From JBFJKD01 sp038106145 (GTDB lineage: Bacteria; Pseudomonadota; Gammaproteobacteria; Pseudomonadales; Porticoccaceae), in NCBI GenBank assembly GCA_038106145.1, contig JAYODD010000005.1:1-64000 (forward strand): DNA of 64,000 bases. Direction: 5' to 3'. Both the position numbers and the translations under genes were made by a program. Each line of letters starts with the position of its first letter. Within the stretch, counting starts at the first letter, position 1. Shown in pieces: positions 24,947 to 33,938 of this stretch. The notes below the pieces were generated by a model. That model was given only the letters and a program-made list of their open reading frames with translations. It was not told the origin of the DNA and did no database searches.

Positions 24947-26227
24947 CTATTTTTTTCCTAAAATAACTATTCCTTTCAGCAGGTTAAGCGCTTCGTAAAG
25001 TTGATTGTCGGTTACGTCGGTTGTTTTTTCCGAGGCCCCGGCGACATCTCCCCGGTCAGTGCTACCGTTGCTCAGATGCCCGCTCAGGTCCGACTCCTTG
25101 ATGCCGCTGAGACCCTCGATAACCCGAATTTCGGCGCGGGCCACGCGAATATCCGGCTCGATGCCCTCCGCCTGTATCGACCGCCCGCCGGGGGTGTAAT
25201 AGCGCGCGGTCGTGAGTTTAATGGCACGGCCATCTTGCAGGGGCAATACGTTTTGTACCGAGCCCTTGCCAAAACTGGTGGAGCCCATTATTACCGCGCG
25301 CTGATGATCCTGTAGCGCTCCGGCAACGATTTCCGACGCGGAAGCGGTGCCACCATTGATCAACACTACCAGTGGTATGTTCGCCAACTCGTCGCCCGGG
25401 GTTGCGGAAAAACGCGAGTTGGAGGAGGGGATACGCCCCTGGGTATAGACGATCAAACCCTTATCCAGGAGCGCGTCAGCCACCTCGATGGACGAGGGTA
25501 ACAGACCGCCCGGGTTGTTGCGCAAATCCAGTACGACGCCCTGCAATAGGGCCTCTTCCCCCTTGAGTTTTTGCAGATGTTTTACAAACTCCACACCGGT
25601 ATCGACCTGAAACTGGGCAATGCGCACGTACCCGAATCCAGCTTCGAGGATTCGGCTGCGCACACTTTCTACCTTGATTACGTCGCGCACCAGTTTGATC
25701 ACCAGTGGCGCATCGACACCCTCGCGGGCGATGGTGAGGGTGATGGCGGAACCTTTCGGTCCGCGCATCTTGACGATTGCTTCCTCCAGGGACATGCCCT
25801 GTACCGCTTCGTCGTCCAGCTTGATAATCAAATCCCCCGGCTGCACGCCCGCCCGTTGCGCGGGGGTATCGTCGATGGGTGACACCACTTTGACAAAACC
25901 ATCCTGCATCCCCACTTCAATGCCCAGGCCGCCAAATTCACCCGTCGTTTGTTCCTGCAATTGCTCGTAGCTCTCTTCCTGCAGAAATCCCGAGTGGGGA
26001 TCCAGTTCGCCCAGCATTCCGGTAATGGCTTTTTCCAGTAATGTCCGGTCGTCGATTTCTTCGACATAGGCGTTGCGAATTTGCTCGAAGACCTGCGCAA
26101 ACAGCTGCAACTCTTCGAGGGGTAGACGGGCGTCCGGTTCAACATCGACCGCCGGCTGGTCAGCGGCGAATGCGAGCGCGGCGCACAACCAGGTGGCGGA
26201 ACAGAAAATACGAGTGGCGTAATTCAT
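24947..26227 (-). CDS. ctpA: Carboxyl-terminal processing protease (S41)
   Basis: This 426-residue periplasmic serine protease has a signal peptide (1-21, ending ALAFA). A PDZ domain lies at about 85-170 (GIEVGMQDGFVKVVSPIDDTPA, broken as GIEVGM and VSPIDDTPA), and the S41 catalytic core at about 200-370. The Ser-Lys dyad motifs are GGTASASEIVAGALQD for the serine and STSFGKGSVQ for the lysine. CtpA-type enzymes degrade peptidoglycan hydrolases and other periplasmic proteins. It follows the envC-like gene in the same direction, a conserved gpmI-envC-ctpA order; a shared role in cell-wall turnover control is likely. Confidence 0.94.
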   Translation of the reverse strand: MNYATRIFCSATWLCAALAFAADQPAVDVEPDARLPLEELQLFAQVFEQIRNAYVEEIDDRTLLEKAITGMLGELDPHSGFLQEESYEQLQEQTTGEFGGLGIEVGMQDGFVKVVSPIDDTPAQRAGVQPGDLIIKLDDEAVQGMSLEEAIVKMRGPKGSAITLTIAREGVDAPLVIKLVRDVIKVESVRSRILEAGFGYVRIAQFQVDTGVEFVKHLQKLKGEEALLQGVVLDLRNNPGGLLPSSIEVADALLDKGLIVYTQGRIPSSNSRFSATPGDELANIPLVVLINGGTASASEIVAGALQDHQRAVIMGSTSFGKGSVQNVLPLQDGRAIKLTTARYYTPGGRSIQAEGIEPDIRVARAEIRVIEGLSGIKESDLSGHLSNGSTDRGDVAGASEKTTDVTDNQLYEALNLLKGIVILGKK

Positions 26228-26294
26228 GAAAAAGGTCTCTCGCGAAGTCCCCGCAGTGTAGAGGGGACCAGGGCCGTATGGGAAGGGGGGCTGT

Positions 26295-27428
26295 TCACGC
26301 CCGCGGTCTTAACCAGGGTTTGGGGTCCAGGGGCTGACCGCGCAGGCGGATTTCGAAATACAGGGCACTGCGCGACAGGCCGCCGGTGGCACCGGTTTCG
26401 GCAATCACCTCGCCGGGTTTCACCCAGTCGCCGGTTTCTTTCAACAGCAACTGATTGTGAGCATAAAGGCTGAGGTAGCCTTCACCGTGATCGATGATTA
26501 ACAACAGTCCCTGACCGCGCAAATAGTCTGAAAACACGACCCGGCCGTGGTGTACGGCGCTGACCGGACTACCCTCGGCTGCGTGCAATAGCCACCCAGT
26601 CCAGTTGAGGCTGGCGGCGCGGCGCGCGCCGAAGGCATGCACGACCCGGCCGTGCAAAGGCCAGGGCAGTTTGCCACGTTGTTTGGCAAACGGCTGATTG
26701 TCGGGTATATCCAATTGTTGCAGCGATCGCGCCAGGTTGTTGATTACCGCTTCGAGTTGTTGCCGTTCGCGCGCCAGTTGCGCCAGCCGGGCATTCTCGT
26801 CTTTCAGTTGCAGGTCAATTTTTGCCAGCAAGGCGCGCCGCTCTTCCTGCTGGTTGTTGAGCGTTTGCTGCTCCATGATCAGCAGCTTGCGATCCTCGTT
26901 CAGTTGTCTCTGGCGCGAATTAATGGTCGCTTTGACGTTATTGAGTTGTGTCAGGGTGTCCTGATAGCGGAGTAGTTTTTCGCTGCGAGCAGCGACAAAG
27001 TAACGGTAGTATTTGATGGTGCGGGAGACCAGTTCAGGGTCTTCCATGTTGAGTAGCAACTTGATTGGTTCCTGGCGGCCGAGTCGGTACACGGCGCCGA
27101 TCTCGCTGGCGATTTGCCGGGCTTGCCGGTCGTGGGCGTCCTGTAGCGCCGCGCGCCGGGTTTCGAGAGTCTTTAGCTCGGATTGAAGTGTTTTGACCTG
27201 CGTCTTCAGGCTGGCGACCCGTCGGCGAATGGCGAGGGCGCGCAGTTCCGCATCGCGCAAATCGCCCATCAGCGTTTGCCGTTCGTTGCCGGTGTTCAGC
27301 AACTGTTTTTGCAGGTTGGAAATTTGTGTCTTCAGCGCCTCGAGCTTGCTCTGTTGCGCATTATCTGCCGCCTGGGCGGTCGCGCTCAGGGCCATCAGCA
27401 GCGCGAGTGCGAAGGGTACCAGCGTCAC
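26295..27428 (-). CDS. envC: Murein hydrolase activator EnvC-like (M23/LytM)
   Basis: This 377-residue secreted protein has a signal peptide (about 1-21, ending ATAQA), a long coiled coil (about 25-245, rich in Leu, Gln and Arg) and a C-terminal LytM domain. LytM landmarks are HAAEGSPVSAVHHGRVVFSD, IIDHGEGYLSLYAHN and LYFEIRLRG. The full set of zinc ligands of active M23 peptidases is not present, as in E. coli EnvC, which activates amidases AmiA and AmiB through the FtsEX pathway. The open frame extends upstream into gpmI. I prefer GTG 27428, which gives a clean signal peptide 20 nt after the gpmI stop. Confidence 0.88.
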   Translation of the reverse strand: MTLVPFALALLMALSATAQAADNAQQSKLEALKTQISNLQKQLLNTGNERQTLMGDLRDAELRALAIRRRVASLKTQVKTLQSELKTLETRRAALQDAHDRQARQIASEIGAVYRLGRQEPIKLLLNMEDPELVSRTIKYYRYFVAARSEKLLRYQDTLTQLNNVKATINSRQRQLNEDRKLLIMEQQTLNNQQEERRALLAKIDLQLKDENARLAQLARERQQLEAVINNLARSLQQLDIPDNQPFAKQRGKLPWPLHGRVVHAFGARRAASLNWTGWLLHAAEGSPVSAVHHGRVVFSDYLRGQGLLLIIDHGEGYLSLYAHNQLLLKETGDWVKPGEVIAETGATGGLSRSALYFEIRLRGQPLDPKPWLRPRA

Positions 27429-27448
27429 GGCAGATGCCTGGCCAAGGG

Positions 27449-28996
27449 CTACTCCGCGGTCGCGAGGCTGCGCCCGGTCATCTCGGCGGGCTGGGTGGTT
27501 CCCGACAGGTAAAGCAGCGTCGGCGCCACGTCGGCGAGGGAGCCCCCGGAGTGCAGCAAAACTTTCTGCCGTCCCACGTACACCAGGGGTACAGGCATTA
27601 AGGTGTGGGCGGTCAGGGCCTGCCCAGTAGTGGGGTCCAGCATACTTTCGACGTTGCCGTGATCGGCGGTGATCAGACATTCTCCGTCCGCTGCTGCCAG
27701 CGCACGGGTAATTTTGGCGAGGCAGCGATCAAGGGTTTCCACCGCCTGTACCGCTGCCGAAAATATGCCGGTGTGGCCAACCATATCGCCGTTGGCAAAG
27801 TTGCATACGATCAGGTCGTAGCGTCGCGATTGAATGGCAGCTACCAGTTTATCGGTTACCTCCGGGGCGCTCATTTCCGGTTGTAGATCGTAAGTGGCAA
27901 CCTTTGGCGAGGGTACCAGAATGCGGTCTTCTCCAGGAAAGTTGTCCTCGCGGCCACCGTTGAAGAAAAAGGTGACGTGGGCGTATTTTTCTGTCTCGGC
28001 GATACGCAGTTGGGTTTTCCCCAGACTGGCCAAGTATTCGCCCAGAGAGTTAGTCAATTCGACTGGCGGAAACGCGCAGGTTACGTTGAGGGATTGTTCG
28101 TATTCGGTGGTAGTGACAAACCCGCCCAGTTGGGGAATTGTTCGCCGTGCGAAACCGTCAAAAGCGGTATCGACAAACGCCTGGGTGAGCTGGCGTGCCC
28201 GGTCCGGGCGAAAGTTCATAAATAATACGACATCGCCATCGGCTATCAGGGCGGGCTGCTGGTCCGCGGCTGCCACAATGGTGGGCTTTACGAATTCGTC
28301 GGTTTCGCCGCGTTCGTAAGCCTGTTGCAGTGCGTCCATCGCGTTTTCAGCGCGGTATTCCGCACTTTCATCCGTAAGCATGGCATAGGTCTGGTGTGTG
28401 CGCTCCCAACGCTGATCCCGGTCCATGGCGTAGTAGCGACCCGTAATGGAAGCGATACGTCCCACCCCGGATTCCTCCATTGCGGTCATGATTTTAGCGA
28501 GGGAACTGGCGGCACTGCGCGGTGGCGTGTCGCGGCCATCCAGGAAAGCGTGCAGGTAAAGTTTACTGGCGCCGCGCGCGGTCGCCATTTTTAACGCTGC
28601 CGCGATATGCAGTTCGTGGCTATGCACGCCGCCGGGGGACAGCAGGCCGAAAACGTGGACAGCTTTGTCGGTGGCAATTGCAGTGTCGATTGCCTGGATA
28701 TAGGCCGGGTTGCTAAAAAAACTGTTGTCGGCGATAGCCTTATTAATGCGAGTCAGATTTTGGTAAACGACGCGCCCAGCCCCCAACGTCATGTGTCCGA
28801 CTTCGGAGTTGCCCATTTGACCATCGGGCAAGCCGACATCCATGCCGCAGCCGGATATCAGGGTGTGTGGGCAGTCGTGCCACAGTCTGTCCCAGGTCGG
28901 AGTGTTGGCGCTATGGATGGCGTTTGCAGACGTCTCTGTGCTGTATCCCCATCCGTCGAGAATAATTAGCGCCAGGGTTTTTTTGACTTCGGTCAT
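27449..28996 (-). CDS. gpmI: 2,3-bisphosphoglycerate-independent phosphoglycerate mutase
   Basis: This 515-residue glycolytic/gluconeogenic enzyme belongs to the alkaline-phosphatase superfamily. The N-terminal metal site is LIILDGWGY at 10-18. The catalytic serine is in MGNSEVGHMTLGAGRVVYQ at about residues 61-79. VHVFGLLSPGGVHSH, DGRDTPPRSA, FNFRPDRARQ and the C-terminal TADHGNVE complete the two manganese sites. It is first in the - strand unit gpmI-envC-ctpA. Confidence 0.97.
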   Translation of the reverse strand: MTEVKKTLALIILDGWGYSTETSANAIHSANTPTWDRLWHDCPHTLISGCGMDVGLPDGQMGNSEVGHMTLGAGRVVYQNLTRINKAIADNSFFSNPAYIQAIDTAIATDKAVHVFGLLSPGGVHSHELHIAAALKMATARGASKLYLHAFLDGRDTPPRSAASSLAKIMTAMEESGVGRIASITGRYYAMDRDQRWERTHQTYAMLTDESAEYRAENAMDALQQAYERGETDEFVKPTIVAAADQQPALIADGDVVLFMNFRPDRARQLTQAFVDTAFDGFARRTIPQLGGFVTTTEYEQSLNVTCAFPPVELTNSLGEYLASLGKTQLRIAETEKYAHVTFFFNGGREDNFPGEDRILVPSPKVATYDLQPEMSAPEVTDKLVAAIQSRRYDLIVCNFANGDMVGHTGIFSAAVQAVETLDRCLAKITRALAAADGECLITADHGNVESMLDPTTGQALTAHTLMPVPLVYVGRQKVLLHSGGSLADVAPTLLYLSGTTQPAEMTGRSLATAE

Positions 28997-29209
28997 GGGA
29001 TGGAGGAATCCTCTTACAGCGGCAGTAAATCAGCGCAAATGGTACCCGTTTGTGTGGCCGATGACCATTGACAGGTGCGACGCGGAAAGGGACGGAACGT
29101 GCTGTGCGGGCCGTTACTTGCGACTGCGACGGCCCAAATAACTTTGTGTATACTACCCGGCCTGTCGGTGGCTACCCCACTCAAAATTGTTTGCCGAGGT
29201 GTTGCGTAC

Positions 29210-29620
29210 GTGGATTTTTTTGTTTTTATCAGCGAGCAGTGGCTACTGGTCAGCGTGCTGCTGGCGCTTATCTATGTTTTTATGCTGTCCGAGCAGATGA
29301 AGGCCGGTAAGGCACTTTCTACCCATCAGGTCACGGCGCTGATCAATCGCGACGAAGCCATTTTGCTCGATGTGCGCGATGCCAAAGAATTTCAGCTCAG
29401 TCATATCGCCGGGGCCATGAATATTCCCGCCGGCGCGCTCGATACGCGGCTTGCCGAACTGGAAAAACATCGCGCGAAAATAATTGTGGTCACCGACAAG
29501 CTGGGTCAACAGGCCGGGGTGGTTGGCCGTAAATTGCGGCGTCAGGGATTTCAGGTGCGGCGCCTCCAGGGTGGTATGGGGGAGTGGCTGGCGCAGCGTT
29601 TGCCGGTGGTTTCGCAGTGA
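29210..29620 (+). CDS. yibN: Membrane-anchored rhodanese-like protein without catalytic Cys (YibN-like)
   Basis: This 136-residue protein has one N-terminal transmembrane helix (about 7-26) and a rhodanese domain (about 38-134) with LLDVRDAKEFQLSHIAGAMNIP. Where an active sulfurtransferase has Cys, this protein reads VVTDKLGQQAG (Thr95-Asp96), so thiosulfate sulfurtransferase activity is not expected. E. coli YibN also has Asp there. The start is GTG 29210, preceded by GAGG; the upstream frame is non-homologous. The gene is coupled to grxC (GTGA overlap) and followed by secB, the conserved yibN-grxC-secB order. Confidence 0.88.
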   Translation: MDFFVFISEQWLLVSVLLALIYVFMLSEQMKAGKALSTHQVTALINRDEAILLDVRDAKEFQLSHIAGAMNIPAGALDTRLAELEKHRAKIIVVTDKLGQQAGVVGRKLRRQGFQVRRLQGGMGEWLAQRLPVVSQ

Positions 29621-29931
29621 GCGTGGTGCTCTACGGAACGCGTTTCTGCCCCTACTGTATCGCCGCGCGCGCACTGTTACGTGCCCGCAATATAACCTAT
29701 CAGGACATCGCAGTGGACGGCGATGCGCAATTGCGCGAGGCGGTCATGGCGCGCAGCGGGCAACCTACGGTGCCGCAGATCTGGGTAGGTGATGTCCATG
29801 TGGGCGGATTTACTGAACTGCGCCAGTTAAATGCCTCGGGGGAGCTGGATACGCTATTGGCGACCGCGCTTGCCAGTTGCGAACAGCGGGAACAGCACGC
29901 GTCGCCAATCACAGGATTCGAAAGCCAATGA
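29617..29931 (+). CDS. grxC: Glutaredoxin 3
   Basis: This 104-residue glutaredoxin has the dithiol active site CPYC (in GTRFCPYCIAAR, residues 11-14). The cis-proline segment is TVPQIWVGDVHVGGF and the glutathione-binding region follows. It reduces disulfides with glutathione, for example in ribonucleotide reductase. It starts at the GTG overlapping the yibN stop. The extra C-terminal 20 residues after the domain are poorly conserved. It lies 19 nt before secB. Confidence 0.94.
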   Translation: MSVVLYGTRFCPYCIAARALLRARNITYQDIAVDGDAQLREAVMARSGQPTVPQIWVGDVHVGGFTELRQLNASGELDTLLATALASCEQREQHASPITGFESQ

Positions 29932-29950
29932 CGATCAAAGGGATTAATTT

Positions 29951-30460
29951 ATGAGTGAACCAGCTGACGATACGAGCGCTCCGGTAGCGAGTGAGGCTAA
30001 AAACTCGCCGGTACAGTTTGCGATTGAACGTATTTACCTAAAAGATATTTCCTTTGAAGTGCCGATGGGTTTTGCCGGGTTTACCAAGCAGTGGAAACCT
30101 CAGGTCAATCAGGATATCGCTACAAAAACCAATAAACTGGACGGCGGTCTTTACGAAGTGATTTTACGGGTCACCGTGGAGGTCAAGGAGCAGGAAAAAA
30201 TCGCCTACCTTGCAGAAGTCGAACAGGCCGGGGTGTTCAAGATTGACGGCCTCGAAGGGATGCAGTTGACCCAATTGCTGAACACTCACTGCCCGAACAT
30301 ACTGTTTCCCTACGCGCGGGAAGTGATCGACAACATTGTGACCAAAGGCAGCTTTCCGGCGCTGCATCTGCCGCCTATCAGTTTCGATGCATTGTTTCAA
30401 AAAGCGGTGACTGAAGCCAGGAAAAACGCGGGGCCGCAGGCGGGGGAAAAATCCCACTGA
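29951..30460 (+). CDS. secB: Protein-export chaperone SecB
   Basis: This 169-residue cytoplasmic tetrameric chaperone delivers unfolded precursors to SecA. Typical segments are FAIERIYLKDISFEVP near residues 23-38, YEVILRVTVEV, and CPNILFPYAREVIDNIVTKGSFPALHLPPI (core LFPYAREVI and FPALHLPPI). The N-terminal 20 residues are an acidic, Ser/Ala-rich tail. It ends the yibN-grxC-secB unit and converges with ntrC across a palindrome. Confidence 0.97.
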   Translation: MSEPADDTSAPVASEAKNSPVQFAIERIYLKDISFEVPMGFAGFTKQWKPQVNQDIATKTNKLDGGLYEVILRVTVEVKEQEKIAYLAEVEQAGVFKIDGLEGMQLTQLLNTHCPNILFPYAREVIDNIVTKGSFPALHLPPISFDALFQKAVTEARKNAGPQAGEKSH

Positions 30461-30500
30461 ATATCTCGGCCTCGCCCCTGATGGGATGGGGTGCCCTGTT

Positions 30501-30516
30501 CCGCGATTAATCGCGG
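30501..30516. terminator. Perfect 16-bp palindrome between convergent secB and ntrC
   Basis: CCGCGATTAATCGCGG is a perfect palindrome in the 61-nt gap between two converging genes. It can fold with a 6-bp GC-rich stem and a TTAA loop and could act on both strands. Its T-run is weak, so its strength as a terminator is uncertain. Confidence 0.45.
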
Positions 30517-30521
30517 CGGAT

Positions 30522-31928
30522 TTAGTCGCTGTCGCTTAACCCCAACTCCTTTAGCTTGCGGGTCAGCGTATTGCGCCCCCATCCCAGCAGTACCGCGGCG
30601 TCGCGCTTGCGGCCTGCGGTGTGTTCGAGGGCGGCGGCGATCACCGTACGTTCAAATGCTGGAACTGCTTGCGCGAGAATATTCTGTTTGCCCTCTTTTA
30701 GTTGACTGGTTAACCAGCGCTGCAAGCTCCCTTCCCAGTTTTGTCCGATTGCCACTGACTCGGTGGGGGTGTCGCGCAGTTCCGGGGGAAGATCGGATAA
30801 CAATACCTCCCGTCCGGCGGCCATGACGGTGAGCCAGCGACAGGTGTTTTCCAGCTGGCGCACGTTACCGGGCCATGGCAATGCGCACAGAAATTGCTCT
30901 GCTTCTTGGCTCAAAACCTTGGGCTCGACGTTGAGCTCGCGGGCGGACTCCCTGAAAAAAAGCTGAATTAGTTTGGGAATATCTTCACTGCGATCGGCGA
31001 GCTTTGGCAGGTTGATGCGGATCACATTGAGGCGATGGAAAAGATCCTCGCGGAAACGATGCTGGGTGACCAGGGTTTCCAGATTTTGATGGGTGGCAGC
31101 AATGATGCGCACGTTGACCTTGACCGGTGTGTGTCCCCCCACCCGATAAAACTCGTTATCTGCCAGTACGCGCAATAGCCGGGTCTGTGCGTCCTTGGGC
31201 ATATCCCCGATTTCGTCGAGAAAGAGCGTGCCGCCGTCGGCCTGCTCAAAGCGGCCGACGCGCCGTTGCGCGGCGCCGGTAAAGGCACCTTTCTCGTGGC
31301 CAAACAGTTCCGATTCGATCAGGTCGTGGGGAATGGCCGCCATGTTGAGGGCAATAAACGGCTGCTCCTGGCGGGGGCTGTGCTTGTGCAAGGCATGGGC
31401 TACCAGTTCTTTGCCGGTGCCTGATTCGCCGTTGATCAGCACCGTGATATGCGATTGGGAGAGTCGCCCGATGGCGCGAAACACTTCCTGCATGGCCGGC
31501 GCTTCGCCGATAATCTCCGTTTTGACCCGGGTGCTTTGCTCGGCGGATTGGCTGGCTTTTTCCCGAGAAACAGTCAGAGCGCGGCGCGTCACCGACACCA
31601 GGTCGTCGATATCAAACGGTTTGGGCAGGTATTCGAAGGCGCCACCCTGATAGGCCGCTACTGCGCTGTCCAGATCGGAATGGGCGGTGGTGATAATCAC
31701 CGGCATCTGCGGCGTTTCGCTGTGAATTTTTTCCAGCAGTTGCAGGCCGTCCATCCCCGGCATGCGAATATCGCTGATAATGGTGTCGGGGTGCTGGCGC
31801 TTCAGGCTCGCCAGCAGCGCGTCGGCATTTTCAAAACTGCGCACATTCATGTCGGCGCGCTCCAGCGCCTTTTGCATCACCCAGCGTATCGAGCGGTCGT
31901 CGTCGACTATCCAGACGTTCGGTTTCAT
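30522..31928 (-). CDS. ntrC: Nitrogen regulation response regulator NtrC (GlnG)
   Basis: This 468-residue sigma-54 activator has three domains. The receiver (1-120) has VWIVDDDRSIRWV and phospho-acceptor Asp53. The AAA+ domain (about 140-370) has the GESGTGKELVA Walker A and the sigma-54 contact GAFTGA. The C-terminal Fis-type helix-turn-helix (about 420-465) has HTAGRKRDAAVLLGWGRNTLTRKL. It drives glnA and other nitrogen genes when phosphorylated by NtrB. I chose ATG 31928; upstream in-frame ATGs encode non-family residues. It lies 16 nt after ntrB in the same operon. Its likely target site lies upstream of glnA in this window. Confidence 0.96.
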   Translation of the reverse strand: MKPNVWIVDDDRSIRWVMQKALERADMNVRSFENADALLASLKRQHPDTIISDIRMPGMDGLQLLEKIHSETPQMPVIITTAHSDLDSAVAAYQGGAFEYLPKPFDIDDLVSVTRRALTVSREKASQSAEQSTRVKTEIIGEAPAMQEVFRAIGRLSQSHITVLINGESGTGKELVAHALHKHSPRQEQPFIALNMAAIPHDLIESELFGHEKGAFTGAAQRRVGRFEQADGGTLFLDEIGDMPKDAQTRLLRVLADNEFYRVGGHTPVKVNVRIIAATHQNLETLVTQHRFREDLFHRLNVIRINLPKLADRSEDIPKLIQLFFRESARELNVEPKVLSQEAEQFLCALPWPGNVRQLENTCRWLTVMAAGREVLLSDLPPELRDTPTESVAIGQNWEGSLQRWLTSQLKEGKQNILAQAVPAFERTVIAAALEHTAGRKRDAAVLLGWGRNTLTRKLKELGLSDSD

Positions 31929-31944
31929 GATGGTGTCCATGGGC

Positions 31945-33045
31945 TTAGTTACCACTGTGGTTGTCGCCGGAAGTTGGTGTGGCGACCGGTAAATAAATAG
32001 CGAATTGCGTGTTGCCGGGTTCACTGACGTATTCAATCAAACCCTGATGGAGATTGATCGCGGATTGCGCGATGGGCAGCCCGAGGCCACTGCCTTCGGC
32101 GCGACCGCTGATCATCGGGTAAAAAATTCGATCGCTGATTTCTTCCGCGATACCCGGACCGTTGTCGATGATGTCGAGTCGACACACCACCCGGTGGCGC
32201 GCCTTGCCGATGGTAAAGTGGTTGAGTACCCGGGTACGTAGGGTGATCGAGCCGCCGTTGCCCAGTTGACCGGCGCTTTCCAGGGCCTGCATGGCGTTGC
32301 GCACCACGTTTAGCACGGCCTGAATCAGCTGTTCCTGGTCACCCTGAATTTCCGGAATGCTGGGGTCGTAGTCGCGCACAATATCGACCGCGCCGCGCGT
32401 TTCCGCCGCTACCAATGCGGCAACTCGTTCGGTCACTTCGTGAATATTGGTCGCCGAGAATTTGGGTGGGCGCGAGGGACCGAGCAGGCGGTCGACCAGG
32501 TTGCTCAGCCGTTCCACCTCAGTGATGATAATGTCGGTGTATTCTTTCAGCTCGCTGCCCTCCAGTTCCCCGGCCAGCAGTTGTGAGGCGCCGCGGATCC
32601 CCCCCAGGGGGTTTTTGATTTCGTGGGCAAGACCTCGGGTCAAATTGCGCGAAGTGTTGCTGGCGGAAATCAGCGCCTCCTCCCGGTCGATGCGCAGAAT
32701 GCGATCCATCGCCTGTATCTCGAGCAGTAACATGTCACTACCCCCATAGACCAGCGGGGTAACCGCGTAATCGACTGTAATCTCACGCAAATCGGGAAGC
32801 ACCAGGGTGGCCTTGCGTTCGGTGTAGGGGTGCTGGTTGGCCAATGCTTCGCGCAGTGCAGTGACGCGGGCAGCGCAATCACCAAACAGATGGCTGGCGG
32901 ACGCGCCCTGGAAGCGCTGGTTGCTGACGGCCAGCATATTTTCGGCCGCGGGGTTTAAATACGCGATGGTCAGGGTATCGGTGAGCAGCAGCACCGCAGT
33001 ACTGAGGCTGTCGAGCAACGATTGCTTGTGGTCTTTGGGATTCAT
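31945..33045 (-). CDS. ntrB: Nitrogen regulation sensor kinase NtrB (GlnL)
   Basis: This 366-residue cytoplasmic histidine kinase has a PAS domain (about 8-120), then the H-box TRGLAHEIKNPLGGIRGA with the phosphorylated His. The N-box is NVVRNAMQAL and the G boxes are IIDNGPGI and GSGLGLPIA. It phosphorylates NtrC and is switched to phosphatase by PII under nitrogen excess. ATG 33045 is chosen because MNPKDHK leads directly into the PAS domain and the upstream residues are Cys-rich and unlike the family. It forms an operon with ntrC. Confidence 0.95.
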   Translation of the reverse strand: MNPKDHKQSLLDSLSTAVLLLTDTLTIAYLNPAAENMLAVSNQRFQGASASHLFGDCAARVTALREALANQHPYTERKATLVLPDLREITVDYAVTPLVYGGSDMLLLEIQAMDRILRIDREEALISASNTSRNLTRGLAHEIKNPLGGIRGASQLLAGELEGSELKEYTDIIITEVERLSNLVDRLLGPSRPPKFSATNIHEVTERVAALVAAETRGAVDIVRDYDPSIPEIQGDQEQLIQAVLNVVRNAMQALESAGQLGNGGSITLRTRVLNHFTIGKARHRVVCRLDIIDNGPGIAEEISDRIFYPMISGRAEGSGLGLPIAQSAINLHQGLIEYVSEPGNTQFAIYLPVATPTSGDNHSGN

Positions 33046-33207
33046 GATTTTGTCGGCTGCCGGTGGGCAGCACTCCTTCGTTCCACAGGAGGTCAAGCAA
33101 TTAGTGGGCCAACAGATTTATGGAGAAAAAGGGCCTGAATTGGAGTGGAATGGGAGTAGAGTATAGCGAAGTCGGGATAGGTGTGCACTATTATGGTGCA
33201 GCACCCG

Positions 33208-33762
33208 TTAGTTAGCACCCGATGATGTGCCCTGGGTGGCGCCGACGGCGGCGCGGTGTACGAAAATCACAATGGGATCGATGGTAGCGAGGACTTCTCC
33301 GTTGGCGTTAAGCACTTTTGCGTGAATGCTGTGGGAGCCCCTGGTCAAGTCGCCGATTGAAAACGCCGTACCCGCCACGGGTTGCCCATAAGCCTGGCCA
33401 TCAAAATACAACTGCAACAGATGTCCGGTCTGCAACGTCGGTTCCAGTGCAATCTGCACCACCACGTCGAGCTGCCCGGGGGGGATGGTGCTATCGTTTT
33501 CGGGCTGCAAAATGTAGGCGGTGGTATAGCTTTGACCGGGCTCAGTTGTCGTCGGTGGCGCTTTTGGCGGCGGGGCAAGTCCGGGCTGAGTGTTGATGGG
33601 CGGCAGTTCGACACTCTCGGCCCGGGAACCTTCCGCGGGTGAATCGGTGTAGGTCACTTCGCCCTGGTCATCTTCGACTCGGTACACCTGCGCCAGTGCC
33701 GCTTGGGGTAAGTTGGTTGCCGTGAGGACCAATAGTGCGAAAACGGTTTTTAAGGGCGTCAT
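33208..33762 (-). CDS. DUF4124 domain protein, secreted
   Basis: This 184-residue protein has a signal peptide (1-23, ending QAALAQ). A short DUF4124 domain directly follows, with the hallmark VYRVEDDQGEVTYTDSPAEG at about 24-43. A proline-rich linker then leads to a C-terminal beta-rich domain (about 85-170). DUF4124 proteins are periplasmic or membrane-associated with unknown function and often lie next to ntrBC or glnA in gammaproteobacteria. ATG 33762 was chosen because AGGAGG is just upstream and it gives a proper signal peptide. It lies between glnA and ntrB on the same strand. Confidence 0.85.
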   Translation of the reverse strand: MTPLKTVFALLVLTATNLPQAALAQVYRVEDDQGEVTYTDSPAEGSRAESVELPPINTQPGLAPPPKAPPTTTEPGQSYTTAYILQPENDSTIPPGQLDVVVQIALEPTLQTGHLLQLYFDGQAYGQPVAGTAFSIGDLTRGSHSIHAKVLNANGEVLATIDPIVIFVHRAAVGATQGTSSGAN

Positions 33763-33885
33763 GTACAGTCCTCCTTGAGGTCGCTCGGGTGGCGCGACGA
33801 TCCGCGACATTCTGCCCGAAGGTGTTAGTCGTGCAGCGTGAAGCAGTGTTGCGCGAAGCAAAGGGTAACGCGGCTTGGACCAAAG

Positions 33886-33920
33886 AAAAAGCCCGCCATT
33901 CCATGAATGACGGGCTTTTT
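33886..33920 (-). terminator. Rho-independent terminator of glnA
   Basis: AAAAAGCCCG at 33886-33895 pairs with CGGGCTTTTT at 33911-33920, with an ATT/AAT extension around a short loop. On the - strand a GC-rich hairpin runs into TTTTTC, 19 nt after the glnA stop. A-runs and T-runs on both sides also allow action on the + strand. Confidence 0.85.
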
Positions 33921-33938
33921 TTTCGACAGAGATAACAA

